Shown here: in pieces, positions 1 to 5,070 of the stretch
Numbering within the stretch: position 1 is the stretch's first letter
Layout: the number at the start of each line of letters is the position of its first letter
Assembly (NCBI GenBank): GCA_020847775.1
Contig: JADLBI010000307.1
Span: 1-9,469, forward strand
Source: Opitutaceae bacterium
GTDB taxonomy: Bacteria; Verrucomicrobiota; Verrucomicrobiia; Opitutales; Opitutaceae
Direction of reading: 5' to 3'
Length of the DNA: 9,469 bases
The notes under the pieces: model-generated
The model's input: the letters and a program-made list of their open reading frames with translations, nothing else
The model's database searches: none
What the model was told of the DNA's origin: nothing
Made by a program: the position numbers and the translations under genes

Positions 1-881
1 AGGGTGGCGGGTTTGGTATTGAAGAGAGTGTCGTGGATGCCCCAGTTGCAGCTCACGGGCTTGGCTTCAGCAAGGAGGCCGAACTCCGGATAAGCGGCGA
101 CAGCGGCCTGCGCGTGGCCGGGCATTTCGATTTCAGGTAGGATGCTGATGTGGCGCGCGGCGGCGTAGGCGACCAGTTCGCGGACCTCGTCCTGCGTGTA
201 GAAGCCCTCAACGGGTTTGCCGTCACCACCCAGATTGTGTCCGTTGGGGAGATTGACCGCGAAGTGTCCGCGCGGGGATTCGCGGCGTTTGCCGCCGACT
301 TCGGTGAGCTTGGGATACTTTTTGATTTCGATGCGCCAACCCTGGTCGTCCACGAGGTGCCAGTGGAAGACGTTGATTTTGTGCTGGGCGAGCACGTCGA
401 TGAATTTCTTGAGCGCGGTGATGGGTTGGAAATGGCGCGCGCTGTCCACCATCACGCCGCGCCAGCGGAAGCGCGGGGCGTCCTCGATGGCGACGCACGG
501 GGCGGTCCACGGCAGGTCGGGCCGGGGTTGATGATCGAACACCGCGGGGGGAAAAAGCTGGAGGAGCGTTTGCACTGCGTAGAACGCGCCGACGGGCGTC
601 GCGGACGTAATGGTGATGTCTTGTGGGGTGACGCGCAGGCGATAGGCCTCAGCGGAGAGGCCGGCGTCATGGGCAAACGTGATGCAGGTTCCATCTGAGA
701 CCGCGTTGAGCGAGAACGCCCATCCGGTGCAGGTGCTGAGACGTTCGGCCAGAAAGTGCGCGCTCGGGAGCAAGGCATCCGTCGTGCTGATCCCGGTGGC
801 GGCGCTGAGGACGAAGGCCGGTTGGTCGAGCCGACTGGCGCGGTTGGGTTGGGGAACGAGGGGGAGGGGGACTTGGGACAT
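1..881 (-). CDS. GH20 beta-N-acetylhexosaminidase, N-terminal part (C-terminus beyond window)
   Basis: Glycoside hydrolase family 20 enzyme, which removes terminal beta-linked GlcNAc/GalNAc by substrate-assisted catalysis. The reverse strand from the ATG at 881 is open for 293 codons to the window edge. Residues 1-~125 match the alpha/beta GH20b-type N-terminal domain, ending in the typical GAFYAVQTLLQLFP stretch (98-111). The TIM barrel starts at about 134 with RFRWRGVMVDSARHF (137-151), followed by INVFHWHLVDDQGWRIEIK (169-187), and the strand with LPEIEMPGHAQA (248-259) ending in YPE. The catalytic Asp-Glu pair of the family lies further on and is not in the window, so activity cannot be judged. 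I see no signal peptide: the N-terminus is MSQVPLPLVPQPNR, which suggests a cytoplasmic enzyme acting on imported oligosaccharides. There is no Shine-Dalgarno sequence. It diverges from the HPS-like gene at 1022, with two inverted repeats between them. The family call is secure; the exact substrate is not. Confidence 0.93.
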   Translation of the reverse strand, partial: MSQVPLPLVPQPNRASRLDQPAFVLSAATGISTTDALLPSAHFLAERLSTCTGWAFSLNAVSDGTCITFAHDAGLSAEAYRLRVTPQDITITSATPVGAFYAVQTLLQLFPPAVFDHQPRPDLPWTAPCVAIEDAPRFRWRGVMVDSARHFQPITALKKFIDVLAQHKINVFHWHLVDDQGWRIEIKKYPKLTEVGGKRRESPRGHFAVNLPNGHNLGGDGKPVEGFYTQDEVRELVAYAAARHISILPEIEMPGHAQAAVAAYPEFGLLAEAKPVSCNWGIHDTLFNTKPAT

Positions 882-933
882 GCGATTTGATGCAGGCAGG
901 GTCGCTTGCTGTTTTCGAGTCCGAATGAAGTGA

Positions 934-955
934 AATCCTGCACAGGCACAGGATT
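934..955. promoter_or_regulatory. Inverted repeat, candidate operator in divergent spacer
   Basis: AATCCTG (934-940) and CAGGATT (949-955) are perfect 7-bp arms around an 8-base spacer. The pair lies 53 bases upstream of the GH20 start and 67 bases upstream of the HPS-like start. The symmetric form and position fit a dimeric regulator site serving one or both divergent genes. No regulator gene is visible, so the role is inferred. Confidence 0.4.
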
Positions 956-980
956 ATTCAGTCATCACGCGGGGGAGTAA

Positions 981-1010
981 TTGACGCCTGCCGGATGTGT
1001 TAACTAAACA
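981..1010 (+). promoter_or_regulatory. Weak candidate sigma70-type promoter for the HPS-like gene
   Basis: TTGACG (981-986) resembles a -35 box. Eighteen bases later TAAACA (1005-1010) is a poor -10 match. If used, transcription would start about five bases before the ATG at 1022, giving an almost leaderless message, which would suit the missing ribosome-binding site. Offered with low confidence. Confidence 0.25.
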
Positions 1011-1014
1011 GTTA
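1001..1014. promoter_or_regulatory. Inverted repeat TAACT-AAAC-AGTTA, candidate operator
   Basis: Perfect 5-bp arms TAACT (1001-1005) and AGTTA (1010-1014) lie just before the ATG at 1022 and overlap the candidate -10 region. A repressor bound here would block the HPS-like/MDR operon. The arms are short, so chance occurrence is possible. Confidence 0.3.
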
Positions 1015-1021
1015 CTTCCAC

Positions 1022-1729
1022 ATGCGTCCCATAGTGCAGATTTCTTTGGATCTAACTGACATCCAGGAAGCGTTGGCTACGGCTGAACTCGCGCTGCGCG
1101 CCGGAGTCGATTGGTTAGAGGCGGGCACGCCACTGATTCTCGCCGAAGGCCTTCATGGCGTGCGCGCGTTGCGCGAAAATTTTCCCGACGTGCCGATCGT
1201 GGCGGATTTGAAAACGATGGATGGCGGCTATCTCGAGGCCGAGATGATGGCGAAGGCCGGGGCGACGCATGTGGTGGTGATGGCCCGCGCGCACCCGGAG
1301 ACCTTGAAATGCGTTGTGCAGGCCGGGCGCGACTACGGGGTGAAGGTGATGGGCGACAACCTCGGCTGCCCCGACATGGTGGCCGGCGCGAAACTTATCG
1401 AAGATTTCGGCTGCGACTACGTGATTCACCACATCGGCTACGACGAACGTCGTGGCATCGCCGCCAGCGGGCGGCGCATGCCGAGCCCGTTGGATCAACT
1501 GCATGAAGTGGTTGCGGCGGTGAGTGTGCCGGTGCAGGCGGTGGGCGGGCTCACGCTGGAGCAGGCCGTGCGCACGCCGGAATATGGTGCTCCACTCGTC
1601 GTGATTGGCGCGCCGCTCGCGGTGGATGCCGACGCGTTTCGCACAGCCGATGGCAATCTCGAAGGTACGCTGCGGCTGATCTGTGATCGCGTGCATGGTT
1701 ACGGCGATGTCGCCGTGAAAAAAGTTTAA
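1022..1729 (+). CDS. Hexulose-6-phosphate synthase / 3-keto-L-gulonate-6-phosphate decarboxylase family lyase
   Basis: A 235-residue single (beta/alpha)8 barrel of the OMP-decarboxylase superfamily (HUMPS group), the usual length for HPS or KGPDC. Visible active-site elements are D10 (ISLD), E33 (WLEAGTPL), the signature D62-x-K64-x-x-D67 (ADLKTMD, Mg2+ and substrate binding), D112 (GDNLG), H136-H137 in HHIGYDER, and the phosphate-loop regions AVGGLT (173-178) and VIGAPL (194-199). From memory, KGPDC carries Glu at position 112 and Arg near 139, whereas HPS carries Asp and a GYDEQ-like turn. D112 and GYDER therefore point to the HPS side: formaldehyde plus ribulose 5-phosphate giving hexulose 6-phosphate, or the reverse. 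The usual partner, 6-phospho-3-hexuloisomerase, is not in the window, and neither is a kinase, so the true substrate may differ. It is followed after one base by the MDR gene, almost certainly co-transcribed. There is no Shine-Dalgarno sequence ahead of this ATG. Confidence 0.82.
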   Translation: MRPIVQISLDLTDIQEALATAELALRAGVDWLEAGTPLILAEGLHGVRALRENFPDVPIVADLKTMDGGYLEAEMMAKAGATHVVVMARAHPETLKCVVQAGRDYGVKVMGDNLGCPDMVAGAKLIEDFGCDYVIHHIGYDERRGIAASGRRMPSPLDQLHEVVAAVSVPVQAVGGLTLEQAVRTPEYGAPLVVIGAPLAVDADAFRTADGNLEGTLRLICDRVHGYGDVAVKKV

Positions 1730-1730
1730 T

Positions 1731-2759
1731 ATGAAAAGTCCCGCCGTGGTTAATTTTGCTCCTGAAGCTGGCAGTGTTGAGCTGCGTGAAATCACCAAGC
1801 CAGAAGCGGGTGAAAATGATGTCATTCTCGCGGTCGAGGCCGTGGGCGTGTGCGGCAGTGATCTGCATCAGTGGCATGCGTCGCACAGTTGGCCGGTGAA
1901 TTATCCGGTGGTGCTCGGCCCTGAATTTGGCGGTCGCATCGCCGAGCTCGGCTCCGCGGTCAAGGGCTGGAAGGAGGGCGACCGCGCGGTGAGTGAAACG
2001 GCGGCCGTGATCAATCCTGACAGCCCGCTCACGCGCGCCGGGCTCTACAATCTTGATCCGAATCGCAAGGGCTTTGGCTACGGGGTGGATGGCGCGATGA
2101 CACGTTATGTGCGCGTGCCGTCGCGTTGTCTGCATCATGTGCCGGATCAACTCGCGATGGAGCAGGCCGCGCTGACCGAGCCCTGCTGCGTGGCTTACAA
2201 TGCCGTGGTCAACAACGCGTCGATCCAGCCCGGCGACCGCGTGCTCGTGCTTGGGCCCGGCCCGATCGGCATTCTTTGCGCGGCGATGGCGAAGCTGCAG
2301 GGGGCCGAGGTGGCGCTGGCCGGCCTGGAGCGTGATCGCGCGCGCTTGGAAATCGCGGCGAAGGCCTACGGTTGCGAAGTCATCATCGGCGACGCGACCG
2401 CTTGGTCGAAGGAGCGCGACGGTCTCGGCGTTGACGGCGTGATTGACGCGGCGGGCGCGTCCATCGCTTTGAAAATCGCGCTGGAACTCGTGCGGCCCAA
2501 TGGCTGGATCACCAAGGTGGGCTGGGGGCCGCAACCGTTGAACTTTTCCATTGATCCGCTCGTGCAAAAGAACATCCGCCTACAGGGGAGCTTCAGCCAC
2601 AACTGGCCGGTATGGGAGCGCGTGCTCGCGCTGCTCACCTCGGGTCAGCTCGACGTGAAGCCGATCACCGGCGGCGTGTGGCGGCTGGAGGACTGGCGCG
2701 AGGCGTTTGAAAAAATGCACAGCGGCGCGATCGTGAAGGCGGTGCTGCGGCCGGTATGA
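1731..2759 (+). CDS. Medium-chain (zinc-type) dehydrogenase lacking structural-zinc cysteines and catalytic His
   Basis: A 342-residue MDR-superfamily NAD(P)-dependent dehydrogenase, closest in layout to sorbitol/threonine/sugar-alcohol dehydrogenases. The GroES-like domain has GVCGSDLHQWH (39-49), with C41 as a catalytic-zinc ligand and D44. The motif normally read as GHE is here GPE (63-65), so the histidine ligand is a proline. E150 in LTEP is the probable third ligand. The lobe that usually holds four structural-zinc cysteines reads INPDSPLTRAGLYNLDPNR (94-112): the cysteine positions appear as N, S, T and D, while the rest of the motif (AGLYNLDPNRKGFGYGVDGA) is preserved. The Rossmann fold shows VLVLGPGPIG (171-180). 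Length and frame are intact, so this is not a decayed gene. It starts one base after the HPS-like stop codon, which implies translational coupling and a shared pathway. It may use another metal arrangement or none; the substrate is unknown. The fold call is firm. Confidence 0.88.
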   Translation: MKSPAVVNFAPEAGSVELREITKPEAGENDVILAVEAVGVCGSDLHQWHASHSWPVNYPVVLGPEFGGRIAELGSAVKGWKEGDRAVSETAAVINPDSPLTRAGLYNLDPNRKGFGYGVDGAMTRYVRVPSRCLHHVPDQLAMEQAALTEPCCVAYNAVVNNASIQPGDRVLVLGPGPIGILCAAMAKLQGAEVALAGLERDRARLEIAAKAYGCEVIIGDATAWSKERDGLGVDGVIDAAGASIALKIALELVRPNGWITKVGWGPQPLNFSIDPLVQKNIRLQGSFSHNWPVWERVLALLTSGQLDVKPITGGVWRLEDWREAFEKMHSGAIVKAVLRPV

Positions 2760-2781
2760 GCCAGCGCCGAGTTCGATATTC

Positions 2782-2815
2782 TTAACCACGAATGGACCTG
2801 AATAGACACAAATGA
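2782..2815 (+). repeat. ~10-bp-periodic CCACGAAT-type repeat, outer left copy
   Basis: After TTAACC the block carries AAT at exactly 2791, 2801 and 2811, in units of about ten bases (ACGAATGGAC, CTGAATAGAC, ACAAATGAA). Its reverse complement recurs at 3214-3249, with about 21 of 29 positions identical over the best segment. A same-strand relative lies at 4041. The ten-base step puts each unit on the same face of the helix. Confidence 0.8.
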
Positions 2816-2897
2816 AAATCGAGACTTTTATCGTTCGTGCCTCGCTGATGAAGAACCGGATTTATGGACCTTTGAGCGATGAACTAACGCCGGAGGT

Positions 2898-2979
2898 GAG
2901 GTGGGCCGTGCGCGCCGCGCGCGGCGGTTTGAAAGGACAATCGGCGGCACGACCGCGCGCGGAGCGCACGGTCCACCTG
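2898..2979. repeat. GC-rich inverted REP-like pair (double hairpin)
   Basis: Arms 2898-2924 and 2953-2979 are inverted copies, 24 of 27 positions matching, around a 28-base spacer. Each arm is also a hairpin by itself: CCGTGCGC/GCGCGCGG with a 3-base loop on the left and CCGCGCGC/GCGCACGG with a 3-base loop on the right, each with one imperfect pair. Both share the foot AGGTGG outside the stem. This is the architecture of a REP plus inverted REP. No T-run follows, so it is not a standard Rho-independent terminator, though it could stabilise or attenuate mRNA. Confidence 0.8.
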
Positions 2980-3034
2980 TCTGTCTGTTATACGAACCTC
3001 AATAGGATGATAATTTCCGGCACCCAGAAACTTC

Positions 3035-3146
3035 ATGACCACGAAAAGCACGAAGATTCTTACGGCGAAAGCTGCCTTCACGTCGCCTATCGGCGCACGG
3101 ACTTGGTGGCCATCGCAGGACCGATTTTTGCGTTTTTCGCGGCCAT
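3035..3146. repeat. Inner inverted repeat, CCACGAAAAG/GGCCGCGAAAA type
   Basis: The left arm 3035-3057 begins ATGACCACGAAAAGCACG. The right arm, read as the complement of 3146-3124, begins ATGGCCGCGAAAAACGC. They agree at 17 of 23 positions and all six differences are A/G exchanges. The 66 bases between hold nothing I recognise. The motif is distinct from the outer CACGAAT repeats but has the same style of short A-rich periodic units. Confidence 0.6.
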
Positions 3147-3213
3147 CATTCCTGTGGTTTGTATCCGGCTTCGCCCGGTTGAGAGACTGCTGCGCGGAGG
3201 GCATTTGGTGCCT

Positions 3214-3249
3214 TCTGTATTCATGTGAATTCGTGCCCATTTGTGGTTC
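3214..3249 (-). repeat. ~10-bp-periodic repeat, outer right copy (reverse orientation)
   Basis: Read on the minus strand this begins GGAACCACAAATGGGCACG and continues in ten-base steps; ATT triplets on the plus strand sit at 3219, 3229 and 3239. It mirrors the block at 2782-2815 across the island. It matches the block at 4042-4064 even better, at 21 of 23 positions. It ends ten bases before the SDR start codon. Confidence 0.8.
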
Positions 3250-3258
3250 CCCTCTTTC

Positions 3259-4035
3259 ATGCGCTTAAAAGACAAAGTCATCATCGTCACCGGCAGCACC
3301 ACTGGCATCGGGCGCGCCATCGCGGAGCGTTGCGTCGCCGAAGGCGCGCGGGTGCTTATCCACGGCCTCGATCGCGATGGTGGCGAAGCGCTCGTCAAGA
3401 GGCTCGGCGATGCGGCCGCCTTGCATATCGACGATTTGACGGATGTTGCCGCGCCGCAACGCATCGTGGCTGCCGCGATCAAGGCGTTTGGCAAAATCAC
3501 CGGACTGGTGAACAACGCGGCGATCGTGCCGCGGCATACGTTGGAAACCATCACGCTCGAAAACTACGAGCGCACGATGACGATCAATCTACGCGCGCCG
3601 CTGTTTCTGACGCAGGCGGCCTTGCCACAGCTCAAGACGCACGAAGGTAGCGTGCTCAACATCGGTTCGATCAACGCGCTGAGTGGCGAGGCGACTTTTA
3701 TTGATTACAGCACATCCAAGGGCGGCTTGCAGACGTTGACGCGAAATCTCGCCAACGCCCACGGCACCGATCGCGTGCGCTTCACGCTGTTCAATGTCGG
3801 CTGGGTGCTGACTGAGCGCGAGCAAACGGCGCAGGTCGCGCAAGGCCTGCCCGAAGACTGGTCCGAGCATGTGCCGCCGCTGTATGCCCCGTCTGGAAAG
3901 TTGATTATGCCCGGAGCGATTGCCGCCGCAGCGGTCTTTTGGCTGGGCGACGAATCAAAACCGATCACCGGCTCGGTGCTCGAGCTGGAACAGTTTTCGG
4001 TTTACGGACGCAACCCGGTCAAAACCAAGGACTGA
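3259..4035 (+). CDS. Short-chain dehydrogenase/reductase (classical SDR)
   Basis: A 258-residue classical SDR, the usual single-domain length, that oxidises or reduces a hydroxyl/keto group with NAD(P). Visible motifs are TGSTTGIG (11-18) for cofactor binding, NNAA (85-88), the catalytic tetrad N110, S137 (IGSINA), Y150 and K154 (YSTSK). D38 after the second strand hints at NAD preference, with low certainty. I chose the ATG at 3259 (MRLKDKVIIVTGS), which places the first strand correctly. An in-frame TTG at 3241 is available, but it lies inside a repeat. No Shine-Dalgarno sequence precedes the ATG; the leader is pyrimidine-rich. The gene is separated from the MDR gene by a repeat island and from the isomerase gene by two further repeats, so co-transcription is possible but interrupted by structured sequence. 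Near-identical inverted repeats flank it. The substrate is probably a sugar or sugar acid, inferred from its neighbours. Confidence 0.93.
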   Translation: MRLKDKVIIVTGSTTGIGRAIAERCVAEGARVLIHGLDRDGGEALVKRLGDAAALHIDDLTDVAAPQRIVAAAIKAFGKITGLVNNAAIVPRHTLETITLENYERTMTINLRAPLFLTQAALPQLKTHEGSVLNIGSINALSGEATFIDYSTSKGGLQTLTRNLANAHGTDRVRFTLFNVGWVLTEREQTAQVAQGLPEDWSEHVPPLYAPSGKLIMPGAIAAAAVFWLGDESKPITGSVLELEQFSVYGRNPVKTKD

Positions 4036-4040
4036 TTTTC

Positions 4041-4075
4041 AACCACGAATGGACACGAATTCACCCGCAAGAATT
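4041..4075 (+). repeat. ~10-bp-periodic CCACGAAT repeat after SDR gene
   Basis: The block begins AACCACGAATGGACACG six bases after the SDR stop codon and steps every ten bases (CACGAAT at 4045 and 4054, then CCGCAAG). Positions 4042-4064 match the reverse complement of 3225-3247 at 21 of 23 positions, so the SDR gene sits between inverted copies. Confidence 0.75.
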
Positions 4076-4085
4076 CCAAACCTTC

Positions 4086-4163
4086 TTAACCACAGATGAA
4101 CACAGATGGTCACAGATTCAGACTCGGTCCTATCCGTGTGAATCTGTGTTTATCTGTGGTTAA
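4086..4163. repeat. Hairpin repeat of ten-base CACAGAT units
   Basis: Left arm 4086-4107 (TTAACCACAGATGAACAC then AGAT) and right arm 4142-4163 are reverse complements at 21 of 22 positions, around a 34-base loop. CACAGAT recurs every ten bases at 4091, 4101 and 4111 on the left, and the complementary ATCTGTG appears twice on the right. The hairpin ends 16 bases before the isomerase start codon. As RNA it would be a long stable stem directly upstream of that gene; it has no T-run typical of a terminator. Confidence 0.85.
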
Positions 4164-4179
4164 CTTCCTCTGATTTCCC

Positions 4180-5067
4180 ATGCCCAAGCTCGCCGCATTC
4201 CCCAAGGCATTCATGGCGCAACTCTGCCGGGACGGCTCGATGACGTTGCAACAATGGGTGAATCTGGCCGCGCCGCTCGAACTGGACGGGCTGGAGTATT
4301 ACAGCGGCATGTTGGAGCTGGCCGAGGCGGCGAATTGGGCCAAGGCGCGCCGTCAAGTCGAAGCTGCGGGTATGGTGATCCCGATGCTCTGCTGCTCGCC
4401 GGATTTTTCGCAGCCCGACCTGCGGCTGCGGGAAATCGAAGTTGAAAAGGAGAAAACCTGGATACGGATGGCCGCGACGCTCGGTGCGAAGTATTGCCGC
4501 GTGCTATCCGGTCAGCGTCGGCCCGAACTCGCGACAGAGCAGGGGCTCGACATCGTGGTGGCCAATATCGAGGCGTGTTTGCCCGAGGCGGAAAAATGCG
4601 GCGTCACACTCATCCTCGAGAACCACTACAAGGACGACTTTTGGGCGTATCCCGAGTTCGCGCAGAAAATGGACGTGTTCTGCGCGTTGGTGGAGCGCAT
4701 TCATCATCCATGCTTCGGGGTGAACTACGACCCGAGCAACGCGTTCCTGGCCGGGGACGAACCGCTGGAACTGCTCGAGCGCGTGAAGCACCGCGTGGTG
4801 ACGATGCACGCGAGTGATCGCTATCTGCTCAGCGGCACATTGGAAGACTTGCGCAACGAAGAAGGCGGCGCGCTCGGCTATGCGAAACGGCTCGCGCACG
4901 GCGAAATCGGCAAGGGCTTGAACGATTACGACGCCATTTTCCGCACGCTCAGCGCGGTGGGCTTCGACAGTTGGATCAGCATCGAAGACGGCGTGAATGG
5001 CATGGATCAACTCGCCGCCAGCGTGAAATTCCTGCGCGGCAAGATCGCGCGGTATTGGGCTGATTGA
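4180..5067 (+). CDS. Sugar phosphate isomerase/epimerase-type TIM barrel protein (AP-endonuclease-2 / xylose-isomerase-like fold)
   Basis: A 295-residue xylose-isomerase-like TIM barrel. Family members are divalent-metal enzymes that isomerise, epimerise, dehydrate or eliminate on sugars and inositols. The four usual metal ligands are visible: E147 in LILENHYKDD (144-153), D184 in NYDPSN (182-187), H210 in TMHASD (208-213) and E269 in SIEDG (267-271). H149 and the glycine-rich HGEIGKG (240-246) also fit the family pattern. The set is complete, so an active enzyme is expected. It acts on a free or phosphorylated sugar in the cytoplasm, but the sequence alone does not fix the reaction. The ATG at 4180 follows a hairpin repeat and a pyrimidine-rich leader without a Shine-Dalgarno sequence. 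The gene ends 3 bases from the opposing GH29-like gene. Alternatives within the fold include tagatose 3-epimerase-like enzymes and the keto-glycoside-cleaving enzymes that pair with Gfo/Idh oxidoreductases. Confidence 0.88.
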   Translation: MPKLAAFPKAFMAQLCRDGSMTLQQWVNLAAPLELDGLEYYSGMLELAEAANWAKARRQVEAAGMVIPMLCCSPDFSQPDLRLREIEVEKEKTWIRMAATLGAKYCRVLSGQRRPELATEQGLDIVVANIEACLPEAEKCGVTLILENHYKDDFWAYPEFAQKMDVFCALVERIHHPCFGVNYDPSNAFLAGDEPLELLERVKHRVVTMHASDRYLLSGTLEDLRNEEGGALGYAKRLAHGEIGKGLNDYDAIFRTLSAVGFDSWISIEDGVNGMDQLAASVKFLRGKIARYWAD

Positions 5068-5070
5068 AAA

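Larger units (their letters stand above)
2760..3258. other. 499-bp repeat island with no convincing gene
   Basis: The gap between the MDR and SDR genes holds a nested set of inverted repeats: an outer ~10-bp-periodic pair (2782-2815 and 3214-3249), a GC-rich double hairpin (2898-2979) and an inner pair (3035-3057 and 3124-3146). The only long open frame here crosses these repeats and looks non-coding. I see no clear promoter, although the SDR gene 3' of the island probably needs its own or relies on read-through. Confidence 0.75.

Noticed and set aside
452..949. 165-codon minus-strand frame at the left end
   Set aside because: It overlaps the GH20 gene on the same strand in another frame, with a Pro/Ser/Arg-rich shadow composition. 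The GH20 frame has continuous family motifs.
1551..2567. 338-codon open frame on the minus strand
   Set aside because: It lies opposite the HPS-like and MDR genes, both with clear family motifs. Its His/Arg-rich composition is typical of an antisense frame in GC-rich DNA.
2898..2979. Rho-independent terminator for the HPS-MDR operon
   Set aside because: Strong GC hairpins but no T-run on either side; the paired architecture fits a REP-type element better.
2812..3228. Open frame of 138 codons on the plus strand between the MDR and SDR genes
   Set aside because: It runs through three different inverted-repeat blocks, its composition changes with each block, and it shows no recognisable domain. 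Its hydrophobic stretch is simply the translation of the inner repeat.
3241..3258. TTG at 3241 as the SDR start
   Set aside because: It sits inside the dispersed repeat, and the ATG at 3259 places the TGxxxGIG motif at the usual distance from the N-terminus.
2782..4163. CRISPR-like array
   Set aside because: The repeat units are about ten bases without spacers of constant length, and no cas genes are present.
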